64,000 nucleotides of DNA. Origin: Quillaja saponaria. Lineage: Eukaryota; Streptophyta; Magnoliopsida; Fabales; Quillajaceae. The position numbers and the translations under genes are program-made. Numbering within the stretch: the first letter of the stretch is position 1; every line of letters begins with the position of its first letter. Of this stretch, positions 20,531 to 32,778 are shown one piece after another. The notes beneath the pieces are model-generated. The model saw only the letters and a list, made by a program, of their open reading frames with translations, had not been told where the DNA came from and made no database searches. The stretch spans positions 6,954,134-7,018,133 of the forward strand of contig CM055618.1 of NCBI GenBank assembly GCA_029379385.1, read 5' to 3'.

Positions 20531-21398
20531 TTCAAAGGGGTGACTAAAATCTTGTTATACTTCATTGGTTATAGAAAACAGTGTTCAAAATGTTAATCCT
20601 TCTTGATATAAACTTAATGATATTCCAAGTGTAAGAATAGTCCAAGTCTTTATAACCGATCAAATTAATTAATAAAATTGGGGAAAAGGAGAAATTCAAT
20701 TACTATTAATCATTACATAACCAGAACGAAATGTTCGTTTCTATTAATTAATAAGGGTATTAATTCAAAGATTCAATATTTAGTATTTGAATTAGTTTGT
20801 AAGCCTGATATTAAAAATGAAACTTTTCATACCTTTTGAGATAAAGGTTTGAGAGGAAATAAATGGATCACACATGTATATGTGTTTACATGATCCACTT
20901 CACAGTGAAATGAATAGGTTTGAAGTGGGTATATAAAGTAGATCCTTTATTTCATTTACACCTCCTTATTCTTATTTAAATCTTGGTTGTAATAGTTTTA
21001 CGAACAACTGTTCATTTAGTTAAACTAAACTAAAGGGCTTGCCTCTTATAGAGGCTACTATTGCAAAATTTAAGACTTCAACTAAATTACTCGTGGTTCT
21101 TTATGACTGAATTCTCTTGTTAAAAGCACCTAAAGATTGGTAGACACCTAATCAAAGTCAATATTCCGTTATCTCATACAACTCACAACACGACCACTAC
21201 ATGTCATCGTGTCTAAACAAGCATAAACAAATTCCACATATATTTATAATATAATGCCAAGGATAATACGTTAGAGAATCACACCTTGAAGTTTCAGGAT
21301 GAATTGAAATTTATCACCAAGTCCACATACGCCCCGGGTAACATATGCAAACAAAGTCACAACGTCCCGCATTTGCAGTCACAGTTCTTTAAACCCAA

Positions 21399-21410
21399 GC
21401 TCTGATACCA
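21399..21410 (-). other. Element A primer-binding site (initiator-Met tRNA)
   Basis: The complement of this stretch is TGGTATCAGAGC, matching the 3' end of plant initiator methionine tRNA. It lies three bases inside the 5' LTR edge at 21414. The orientation confirms that element A reads on the minus strand. Confidence 0.9.
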
Positions 21411-21413
21411 ACT

Positions 21414-23992
21414 TGTCATACCTTTCACGGAGGCATGACTGGCCGGAGGATTGGATAATCAAACCTCCGTAACCCTGATTTCAAAACAAAGAAACAAATA
21501 TGACTCTTGACCATAAACAAATTTAATAAAACTAAAGTTAACTGTAAAAGTTTGTTTACTAACACAAATAACAATTTACTGAAAATTTTGGCAAAAGGTT
21601 CCACTTAATGTGGAACGTGCTAAAATACCAACATGTAAATTGTTGATTTCATTCAATTAAATAACAACAAAAACAACATAACTAAGGAGCTTGCTCCGTT
21701 AATATCATAAACTATAACAAATTGACTTTTACACAGACAACTTATAGTAACCCAACACTCTAGATGTGACTGCAAATTTTTATCCTTTAGCTTCAAATAT
21801 GAGATTCTGAAAAATACCTTGCCATACTTTATTGATAGGTTACTAGGTCGTCCAAGCTATATGAAGTCCTGCTACAAAAAAAATATTCACAAAAAGGGGT
21901 GAGCCACACAGACTCAGTGAGCAAACAACGTACCTTGAGGGTACCAGCATCAATCAAATCACATATATTGCTATTTAATTTCAAGTAATAATATTCATGT
22001 TGTAATTCAATAGTACAAGCACGTACTTGTTATTCTTATAAAACTATGATTCACATGTTTCACAACATATACAAATCAATTCAAATATCCAACATTTACA
22101 ATTCCAAACAAAGCAATCAAAGCATTACAAAACAAGCAAAGGGTCAACGAGTAGCTCAGCCTCGCATAACAGTATCACTCCCATCGGGCATATATGCGCC
22201 TGCACAACAGATTAATTTTCGTACATAATCCATCCGACCGTGGCTGAGTACTCTGCTTTTAAAACATTTATTAGAATCAGAATATTTCATAAATTCAAAT
22301 CAGAAGATCCTAGGTGAACATGGATTTCACTTTCAGAAATAAAAATCATTTTTCAGAAAATTTCACTATGTTGGCCCTTATTAACCACAACCAATGTCAA
22401 ACAAATATAATTCAAATAAATCATTGAAATATTGCACTTGCTTATTTTTTTTCATATAGCACATCTATTCAAATACACACACAGCTCACATAATAATCTA
22501 GCAACCAAAGTGCACGCAACTCACTCACCTAGCTCAAGAACGTGGTTCGTCAGTTTACCCAATTTGCAAATTCCAATTTACGAAGGTGTCAAAATGTCAT
22601 CGACACATTCTGAAGTTGAAAATCATAATTTATATTTATCATTTCATAATTCTTTAATTTCTACATATATTTACTTAACACGTCATTTATTAACTAACTC
22701 CTTCTAAACCTTTTACTAGATATCTTAATATATTCCGTTTCCTTCTATGCATACCGTGTATTATACATGCACTCAAGAAATTGTATACAACTTATTAATT
22801 AAATTTTTCCTATACTCTAATTATTAATTCAACGTTTACCTAGTCAATATTCATGTTTCCTATCTAATCGATTAACCAATAAAACTTACATCATTTTAGA
22901 GTTCACATACATATATGCTTCTCACTACACTCAACATAATCCCATGATTTATTAAATTACTCATGGTCCAATTATGGAATTAAACTAATTGATTATCTTC
23001 AGTTATTCAAGAGTTTAAACAATACATCCCCATCATGAATATAATTAAATTCTAAATTACTCTTTCCTAAGTCATATAATCATTATCCTTATTTTTCTCA
23101 ACTTTTAACCACACTTTTAATTACATCTCTAGCTTAAATTTATCTAATTCTCAATTTGATTCACCAATTATCAAAGATGTAATACACAATTAGCAATTAA
23201 ACTAATGGAATATTCAAAGATTATACTCGGTTACCTAAATTAGGTGTATAGTCAATTTATCTTACTACAATTCCTTGCCCTTACAGCCTCACTAGTAGTT
23301 GACCATGAGACATAAAATTTAAGCAAAGAATCAAGTCCAAACATTCTTGTTATCATCCTTAAAACTCCCACGGCTGCCCTTACACAAAACACAAACAAGC
23401 TCCCTAATCAACACTTACACAAGCATTCGGTTTCTGTGCAAATTTGAAGGGGCTGCCATGGTTTTTGAGAGGAGGAATGGAGGCTATTCCCAACTCAAAG
23501 TTCACCTTACAAACCACCTAAAACAGGGCAGCAACAAGATGATAGAAGAAAATGCCTCTTAGTAGGAAACAACCTACATATCACCACCTATAACTTGGTT
23601 CACACCAAGAAAACGAAAAACACATCAAGAAAAAGACTTAATCTCACGGTCAGTAAGGAGTTACTAGAAAATAGAGGCATTAGAACACTGCCATGGTTGT
23701 AACAAAGTGAAGCTTTTAAGCTTGAAAGGAAGAAGCTAACGACAAGGAAGGAAAAACAATTTACTTGCTTCGTAGGAGACTAAAACCAGCTGAAACAAAG
23801 GTATTCACATGGAAATCTAAAGGAAATGGAAACAAAGAGGTAGAGAGGAAATGGTTGAAAGCAGCAAGGAAGAAGACAAACCAAAAGTAAGGTAGGTGGC
23901 TAAGGAAAAAGAAAAAAGAGTAAGACAAAATAAAAGAATAAATTATTACAAATAATTGTCCACTTCTGAACATGTGGTGTGTATTAAATTTA

Positions 23993-24030
<38 letters not shown>

Positions 24031-24275
24031 TATATTTATTTATATTATAATTATTGATCCCTACTTTATTGGATTCTTACACTAACTTTCTTACTAATAC
24101 AATTAACATAAATTTTGAGTCCAAGTTAACCAATAAAGTGGTGGACTTCAATTTACCAACATATATATAAATACCCTCTTATTTTAATTAATTTTATGAA
24201 AATTTATGATTTATTTATTCACGGTAATCTACGTACAACATTCTAAATTGTATGTTAGACAATCGGGCTATAACA
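21414..24275 (-). mobile_element. Element A 5' LTR
   Basis: 2,862 bp from TGTCATACC to GGCTATAACA. The PBS-side 900 bp are shared with B's LTR. The middle differs and resembles D's LTR instead (for example TAGCTCAAGAACGTGGTTCG at 22520, TAGCTCAAGTACGTGGTTCG at 40831). A long (TA)n run lies at 23996-24027. Open frames 22046-22228, 22432-22707, 23347-23562 and 23761-23997 fall inside the LTR and are not called genes. Confidence 0.88.
23996..24027. repeat. (TA)n microsatellite
   Basis: About 16 AT/TA units in the U3-side part of the element A 5' LTR. The 3' LTR has a much shorter run at the matching place (17798-17810). Confidence 0.95.
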
Positions 24276-26265
24276 AAATTAGTCTTGAACCCACTCAATT
24301 CCTTACTTGAACCAAAAACAAGGTACTGCACAAATTACTAATTGTCAATATCGAACTCTAAGGCTTATAAAAAAAAAAATTCATATTAGGGAATTAAATT
24401 ACAAAACTTTTCCAGTCTTTCTTATCAAGATATTGGGAACATTCCATATTCATAACTCTATTTCTAGTTCAACCTTTAAAACCCTCTAAAGTCAGTTATA
24501 CTAAAACAGGTTCACTAAAAATCCTGCATGACCTAGCAGCAGTGTAACAGCTCTAACTGACAACATACTTGGAATTGTAAAGAACATCTCAAGACCTTAA
24601 GCTATATTTTTTCTTTTGAACTCTTAATTTAATTCAGTCCCGAAGACACTCGAAATATTGAATTTCTTTCACCCACGAAATCTGCCGCCTACACCCTTTC
24701 AAAACTACTTAACTCTCATTCTCTATCGCTCTACCTACAACTAATCACCTTTTTTTCATATCTTTCACCCATTTTCATTAAATCCTTAGCTCACAACATT
24801 AACCAACAATGCTTTACTCTTTGTTCTTAGGCTTTTTATTCAAATTCAAGTAATTTCTATCCATAAAGATTTAAAAGTTCTAAGTTTTACTCCTTATATT
24901 ATAATTAGTTTCTTGTAGGCATATTATTAAACATCTTGAATGCATAATTCTTTCTATTAATGTGTGTGTACATATATATGTATATATATATACTACACTA
25001 AGAATTCCAATTCCCATCTTATTCACATTCTAAGTTTTGTTTTCAAATCAATTAATTTCCTAAAGTTCATTACATACCGTAGTTATCCACTCCCCACACA
25101 AACACAACCATTATACACATATAATCTTTAACCCTTTACTTCTCACTTATTTATTTCATATCCCTAATTAAGTTTAAAGGGATTACCTAAACTAATTCTT
25201 TAACTTTCATCTAAACATGATTTATATACTCCTAATATCAAAATGCATATTTCACTCCCAAACCTCCTTCTTAAATCAAACTATTTTACCACCTACAAGC
25301 TTAAATTTAAATAATTCTAACCTTCAATTTCACCTTTCTAACTAAAGTCAAAGGTGCAGATATTTTTTATTTTTTTATTTTATTCATATTGAACTATTGT
25401 CTAACACTAATTCAATTCTTCAATAAAGCTCACGGCAAGAGAGGAAATTCATACATTTTTTTCCTTCTTGCTATAACACCTTCCAAAGGTTTAAATCACC
25501 CTCTAACATACCTCTTAAAATCAACCATGGAGAAGCAAGAAAATGACGAAGCTGCTGCCCCAAAACAAGGGGGGATAGCAGTTTGGTACAAAACTACTAA
25601 GAAGCTACCTATTTACTCACACAAACACCTAAAGCACACCATGGATACAGTCACAACAAGCAAAGATAAAGGTCGCACTTACATAGCTATTTTAGGGAGC
25701 TTTACGGTCATACAGCAGACCCTCCCACAGCTAACATCTAGGCTGTTCTATCCAGCTTTTAGCCTTCCCTTCTTGGTTGAAATTAACTTCTAGATGCACC
25801 AACAACTAGAAGCAAGGCAATTGGACTCCCTCGGTTAACAAGAGGAAAAAGAAAATTCCAGAAAGCCAAGGAATGCTAGAAGGAAAAAGGAGCAAGGATA
25901 TCCTCCACTAGCAGCCGAAAAATGAACAAAGAAAGAAAAAAATCAAGACAAGGTCAGTCAAAGGAGGACAAAGAAAAAAAAAAAAAAACCAAATAATAAT
26001 ATATTAATATTAATTTATGGCTCAAAATAACTTTTAAGATATGTGGAAAGAAATTATTCGAAGATTATATATATATATTTATACTAATCTAAAAAATAAT
26101 GCAATTCTTGTGAAAAAGAAAATTTAAATCTAAGTAAATCAACAAAATGAACCTCAAATTACTTGTATATATATCCAATTATTTTCTTATTTTAATTTGT
26201 TGCATGGAAATTTATGATTTACATACAACATCCTAAAATGTACGCCAGATTATCGGATTATAACA
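24276..26265 (-). mobile_element. Element B 3' LTR, part 2 (with right AAATT TSD of A)
   Basis: Continues the LTR split by A, starting with the second AAATT (24276-24280) and matching 31395-32778 of the 5' LTR up to ACACCATGGAT at about 25640. It then continues to the LTR edge GGATTATAACA at 26265. The final 300 bp match the detached fragment 46973-47342. The open frame 25389-25793 partly recurs in the 5' LTR copy (32659-32850), which reflects shared LTR ancestry rather than a gene. Confidence 0.85.
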
Positions 26266-26280
26266 ATCTCCCCCCTTAAA
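26266..26280 (-). other. Element B polypurine tract
   Basis: Read on the minus strand this is AAGGGGGGAGATTG directly before the LTR start TGTTATAATCC. Element C has an equivalent at 37606-37618 and A at 18049-18062. It primes plus-strand DNA synthesis in LTR elements. Confidence 0.75.
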
Positions 26281-29200
26281 AAAATTCATCCCAAATTTTT
26301 GAGGTAAAGTTATAAAAGATAACATTTACCTAAATCATTCGAATAAATATGGATACTGTTGTTTCACTACACTCTCAGATTCCTAAGTGGCTTTCTGCTT
26401 TCCATGATACTATCGTACAACTTTTTTAGAATAAATAACCTTCGATCGAAGTTTACTAATTTGTCTATATATATACTTGCGGCTGATTACTTTTAACACG
26501 TTAGATTCTCATTCACTTTTACTTTCTGAAAATTAGGGTTTATGGGCCTACCACACTTTAGCTATGCCACTCTGATATTTAAACACCTAAATCCCAATCA
26601 ATGCTTAAAATCATATTATATTTCTTATTTAAAATTCATATCAATGAACTAAATTAGATGATTACATGAGTGAAATAAATTAGCTTCTATTTACATTAAA
26701 ATTTATACGATTTAAGAAAACTATTTTTCTTTGTTAACAATAATTGTTTTTTTTTCCCCCTAATATATAAGGATTTCTTGACTTTCTTATTTCCTTTGAA
26801 GGATGTATAAATATCTTTTCTATATATACAGAAAAATTCAAATATGTAGACAAGGTGTGTAAAAACTACCGTGTTACCTCTCTATCAAAGAGAGTACTAA
26901 TAATATATACATGTTCCAAAGATTAAATTAGTTGATTAAAAGATTAAAAATATCCAAAAATTATTTTATCTATTACAATGGAGTCGCTTACGTGGTACTC
27001 TCCTTATTTGTTGTAGGTCAATTATTTTTTAGTATCAAATTTTAAGTTACGATATATTTGAAAGTTCTCGCCTAAACAAGTAATTTATAGAAAACTGACG
27101 ATGAATTTTATTAACAACTGGTCATTTTTAGCCTTTAAAATAACTCACTGAATTTAGTAAATCTTTTTAGGAAACTCCATTAATTATAAATAAAAATTAC
27201 ACTAGTTTATACAATAATTGATTGTTCACGAACTAGCGCTATGTACCATTTCTTTTTAAAATTGATATTAACAATATAGTTTATTCAACAATAAACCCAA
27301 GTGAACGAAATGAAACCCATCTCTACTGGGTTTATTATTTACTGTTTTATTTTCCAATTGTCTTTTCAATTAAGAAAAGAAAGCATACACCAAATATATC
27401 GTCGAAATTATGTTATTTCCTTCAGAAATATATCACTTCATTTATTACTAAAGTTACTTGAAACAAAATCAATATCCAAATCAACTTTAAATTACTTATG
27501 TGTATACATTTTATATTCTTATAGGTATAATGCTTATTTATTTTATTTATACTTGCTCTTATTTTTACAATTGAGATATCGTATTATTCTAATTTTATAA
27601 TTTAGCAGTTAGTTAAGTTTGCGATTGATATCTATTATGATTATACATATATAAAATCATATGTATATATATATTTACTCTAATTGATAATATTTATTGA
27701 TTCAATTTCTTTTATACTCATGTTATTTATCACCAACTCTCAATATACCCATCGATACTCATTAATCTTATAATTAAAATTTTCACGTTATTGTAGCACT
27801 CTGTTAACAATTAACTGATACTACTACAAGAATTTTCTCTTTGAATAATAAATAGTATTACCGGTGTTACCAAAGTCGGTTAAATGGATATAAACGAAAT
27901 TAAATGAAAACGTATGAACTCAACGAAAATCTCGAATTCGTTAAAGAAGTTCTTGGAATCTTATACTTAACTTTTTATTAGACATAAAAAAGTACTCAAG
28001 TTTTTTTTTTTTTCCAAATATATCATAAAACATCATATATTTCCCTGTATCAAAAGAGCACAAATAAATATATAAACTAAAATTACACAAGTCTTAAGCT
28101 TTGAAAATTTTTCTTCACCAACCTTTAATCCATAAATTCCACATTTTCATTGAATCCACCAAGTCAAAGATACAACCGTATGAGGAAAATTTTTAAAAAA
28201 ATTCTTCTATAATACCCAACTAACTCCAATAAACTTTAAATTTCAGATATATTTTATCAAAATTTTCACCTGAAATATTTAGCACATAAATATTTCTCAA
28301 AACATTCTACAAAATAATTCGCATACAACTTTCTCTTCTTGCTTTTGAAGTCTATGATATCTATATAAACTTTATAAGTTCAAAAGACATGACTCCAAAT
28401 TATTATACCTTCATCGAGTACGGAAAACAATTATCAGAACAGAACTTTTCATGGCTCGAAATCGGTGGTATTCCGAACGTACACTAAGTCTTATAAGGAT
28501 TTTAAGCCTCAAATAAATCATTAATATTAGGACAAAGAACTTCATTTAATCACCAACTATCATCATACCGTTGGAACAAATTGACAAAAAGGATAGAATA
28601 TCTCAAGAAAACCTATTAAAACAAATAAACTTCTTGTCTACCCAGTTTTACATATGTATTGGAGCTTTCAGAAAAAATACGTTCAATGAAAGTTTCATTA
28701 AGTTCAAACCAACAAGTGAATTCGGTGTAACTCGTTACTGAAATGCACCCTATATTACTCATATGTCATGTTTTATGATTATATTTAGCTAACTCCTCTG
28801 CCTAATCACCACCTAAAACCAAGCACCACCGATCCAACTCGTTAAGAATGTATACAAATCTTAAATAGAGTCTATACTCGAAATCATAAATAGCTATATT
28901 TTCCTAAAACCATATAGTAACAAATATCAAAGTGTCTTACCAATTAGCATACACAGAATTATAATGATTTAGATTTTGTTCTTTTAACCAATACGTGTGT
29001 TGATTCCAAGATTCTATATTTAATATCGGGATTAGCCTGCAAACTTGACATTGAAAACAAAACTTTTCAAATTTCTTAAGAAGAAAGTTTAGAAGGAAGT
29101 GGATGAATTACATGTGTATATGCATTTTCACTATCCATTTTGCGGAAAATAAATATGTTTGAAATGGGTTTCTTTAATAATTCGTCTAGTCTACATAAAG

Positions 29201-29658
29201 TAGATTTTTTTTTTCCTTTGCTCTTCCTTATTCTTATTTAAATCTTGAGTGTAATAGTTTTATGAATAACTGTTTATTTAGTTAAACTAAACTGAAGGGT
29301 TAACCTTTTACGGAGGGTACTATTGTAAAATTTAAAATTTCAACAAAAATTACTCATGATTTATTACGACCTAATTTCTTATCCTAGATGTCTAAGATCT
29401 GATTAACTCCTAATCAACACCAATATTCTAGTATTTCACACACCTTACAACACGACCACTACGCATCGTCGTGTCTAAACAAACACAAAAGAATTCCATG
29501 CTCATTTATCGTATAAGGTCAAGGATAATATGTTAGAGAATCACAACTTGAAGTTTCAGAATGATTAAAATGTGTCACTAGGTTCATATACACATCAGGT
29601 AACGTATGTAAACAAAGCAACAACCTCCCACATTTGTAGTCACGGACCTTTAAACTAG

Positions 29659-29670
29659 GCTCTGATATCA
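29659..29670 (-). other. Element B primer-binding site (initiator-Met tRNA), one mismatch
   Basis: The complement is TGATATCAGAGC, one G-to-A change from TGGTATCAGAGC. It lies three bases from the 5' LTR edge at 29674, as in element A. Confidence 0.85.
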
Positions 29671-29673
29671 ACT

Positions 29674-32600
29674 TGTCACACCCCTTACAAAGGCATAACA
29701 GGCTGAATTATTGGATAACCAAACCTCTGTAACCTTGACTTCAAAATAAAGTAACAAACATGACTCTTGGCTTATCCAAATGATAAAAGTAACTTTTATA
29801 AAACAGAAATTCATTGTAAAATTTTATTTTCTGAAACAGTTAACAATTTACTAAAAAATTTTGGCATAAGTCCCCAAAAATATAGAACATGCCTCAAAAT
29901 GCAAATGCATATACTTATGATCTCATACAACAATAAGACCAAGACAACAAGGAGCGCCGCTCCATCCACATCCTAATCAAGAAAAATAACTAGACCCTTA
30001 CATCATACCAAAATTAGACATCTCACAGTTCTAGTGTGACTGCAAATTTTCATCCTTGACTACAAGTTTGAGATCCTAGAAATACCTTGCCGTACTCGAT
30101 CGACAAGTCACAAGCTCAGCGACACCATGTATTGAATTTCTGTCACTAAAAACAAATATCCACGAGAGAGGGGCGAGTCCTAGGGACTCCGTGAATGGAA
30201 AATCGTACCCAAAGGATACTAGCATCACATAACAAAAGTGTATAACATATATAGTAACATCATGTAACATTGTTCATTTTTTAATTCACATTACACATAT
30301 ACATTGTATCGTCATAAATTCACAATTTACATAATATTAATCAAAGCAATAATATCATGCAAAACAACCACAATGCCAAAGAGTAACCCTACCCTGCACA
30401 ACAGTACAACCCCCTGCCAGACATTTATACGTCCGCATAATAAATTAATCTTCGTATATTATCCATCCCACCGGGGCTGAGCATTCAATTTAAAAAAAAA
30501 CATTTATCAGAATCAGAATTTCTCGTGATTTTAAATCAGACTATCCTAGGTGCACCTGGATCTCAGTTCCCAAAACAAAAATCATTTTTTAGAAAAATTT
30601 TCATTTGTTAGCCCTTATCAACCACAACAATTTCAAACAAGCATGATTTAAATAACTCACTAAAACATTGCATTAGCACATTTATTTAAATACATATACA
30701 ATTGCGCATAATAATCTAGCCTTAAAGGCAACATTTAACTAATCACCTTTAATTGCTTCCATTCACCAATTGCACTTGTGATCGCGTATCTCATTAGGTC
30801 CATATTAGGATCCAGAACTGAAATTCATGTTTCCAAATAATGCTTAGTTCATCAATGTTATTGTTATAACCTTTTAATTACTAAGCTTATATATCAACTT
30901 ATATAGGTTTCTTTACGAAATTTTTTCTATTAGGCTATTATATGTCAAGTAGTATAAATTGTACTTTATATGGCAAGTTGATAGTGAAAAGACATTTTAG
31001 ATGTCTTGATAATGCATAGGGTATAAAGAAACTATAAGAAAAGTTAGAAAACACGAGTGAGTTAAAGATGTTGAAACTGTCCAAACTTAGGGTTTGGACT
31101 AGTGTTTACTTTAACAATCATATCTTCCTCTAGGAAATTTCAAATTTAGTTTCGTAAAATTTATTAAATACTAGAAACATATAGCTTTGTAATGATATCT
31201 CATTTGTAATTTTTAGATTTGTATATCGATACAGTATATTATTTCAAGTTGCGTCAAATTCTGCAAAATGCAGGATTTTGATAGTTCTGACTTACTTTAG
31301 TTAATTGAACATAACTTTCTCTAGGAAAAACGAAATCCAATTCCATTTATCGGTTTATGAATAGACAAGTATATATATTTTTCTTATTTAGAAACTTTTT
31401 CTAAAATTAGTCTTGAACTCACTCAATTCCTTACATGAACCAATAACAGGGCACATCACAAATTCGTAATTGTCAATATCGGAATCTAAGGCTTATAAAA
31501 AAAATTCATACTAGGGAATTAAATTATAAAACTTTTGCAATCTTTCTTATCAAGATATTGGGAACATTATATATTCATAACTCTATTTCTAATTCAATCT
31601 TTAAAACCCTCTAAAGTCAGTTATAGTAAAACAGGTTCACTAAAAATCCTGCATGACCTAGCCGCAGTCTAACAGCTCTAACTGACCACATACTTGGAAC
31701 TAAGCTACGAAATTTTGTAGATAACATCTCAAGACCTTAAGCTACATTTTATATTTTGAACTCTTAATTTACCAAAGATACTTGAAATATTGAATTTCTT
31801 TCACCCACGAAATCTGCCCCTTGCACCCTTTCAAAACCAGTTAACACTTATTTTCTATCACTCTACTTACAACTAATCACCCTTTGTTCATACCTTTCAT
31901 TCATTTTCATTAAATCCTTAGCTTACAACATTAACTAACAATGCTTTACTCTTTGTTCTTAGGCTTTTTATTCAAATTTGAGTCTATCCATAAAGATTTA
32001 AAAGTTCCAAGTTTTACTCCATATATTATAATTAATTTCTTGTAGGCATGTTATCAAACATCTCGAATGCATAATTTCTTTCCATTAATGTGTGTGTGCA
32101 TATATATATATATGTGTGTGTATATATATATACTACACCAAGAATTCCAATTCCCATCTTATTCACATTCTAAGTATTTTTTTCAAATCAGTTAATCTCC
32201 TAAAGTTCATTACGTACCGGAGTTATCCTCTCCCACACAAACACAACCATTATCCACATATAATCTTTAACCCTTTACTTCTCACTTATTTAGTTCATAT
32301 CCCTAATTAAGTTCAAAGGGATTACCAGTTATTCACTAAAATAATTCTTTAACTTTCATCTAAAAATGATTTATATACTCCTAATATCAACATGCATATT
32401 TCACCCCCAAACCTCCTCTTTAAATCAAACTATTTTACCACCTACAAGCTTTAATTTACATAATTCTAACCATCAATTTCACCTTTCTAACTAAATTCAG
32501 AAGTGCAGATATTTTTTATTTTATTCATTTAGAACTATTGTCTAACACTAATTCAATTCTCCAATAAAGCTCACGGCAAGGGAGGAAATTCATACATTTT

Positions 32601-32778
32601 TTTCATAACACCTTCCAAAGGCTTAAATCACCCTCCAACATACCTCTTAAAATCAGCCATGGAGAAGCAAGAAAATGACCAAGCTGCTACCCCAAAGTGG
32701 GGAGGGATGGCAGCTTATTCCAAAACTACTAAGAAGCTGTCTATTTACTTACACAAACACCTACAAACACACCATGGA
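29674..32778 (-). mobile_element. Element B 5' LTR, part 1
   Basis: Starts TGTCACACCCC and matches the 3' LTR over its whole 3.1 kb. It stops after ACACCATGGA at 32778, where element C begins with TGTTATAACCC. The uninterrupted 3' LTR continues ACACCATGGATACAG at 25637, so C inserted within this LTR. Confidence 0.85.

Larger units (their letters stand above)
18049..21413 (-). mobile_element. Element A internal domain
   Basis: Begins, on the minus strand, after the primer site and ends in the tract read as AGGAGAGAAGATTG before the 3' LTR. 18060-18260 resembles the decayed 3' end of chromovirus pol seen in B (26290-26520) and D (42450-42680). 18420-19590 matches B's 26560-27700. It also holds an (AT)n microsatellite and the inverted RT fragment. 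There is no intact frame. Confidence 0.7.
16394..24275 (-). mobile_element. Element A: LARD-type Ty3/gypsy element nested in B's 3' LTR
   Basis: 7.88 kb, minus orientation: 5' LTR 21414-24275, primer site 21399-21410, internal domain 18049-21413, 3' LTR 16394-18048. An exact 5-bp AAATT TSD proves a single insertion into B. Internal segments 18049-19590 and about 20740-21413 match B's non-coding internal domain. The middle is instead a chromovirus RT fragment in the opposite orientation (19617-20530). No gag or usable pol is present, so the element is non-autonomous. Confidence 0.88.
26266..29673 (-). mobile_element. Element B internal domain (non-coding LARD core)
   Basis: 3.4 kb between polypurine tract and primer site. 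Next to the 3' LTR, about 26290-26520 is recognisably similar to the chromodomain-coding 3' end of D's pol (AAGTGGCTT.CTG and TTTTCGATCGAAGTTTAC-type blocks) but without a frame. The rest is AT-rich and shared with elements A and C. No gag or protease motif is present. The open frame 27301-27600 recurs in C (36420-36707, minus) only because the core is shared. Confidence 0.75.

Noticed and set aside
23996..24027. (TA)n runs as possible regulatory or origin elements
   Set aside because: Simple microsatellites inside LTRs, with different lengths between LTR copies.
25389..25793. 134-codon open frame, partly recurring at 32659-32850, in antisense to element B
   Set aside because: It lies in both LTRs of B, so recurrence only reflects LTR duplication. 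The second copy is truncated by element C. No similarity to a known protein is recognisable.
27301..27600. 99-codon frame, with a similar 95-codon frame at 36420-36707 (minus)
   Set aside because: These are the same piece of the LARD core in elements B and C. The product is hydrophobic and AT-driven, and neither copy is linked to gag or pol motifs.
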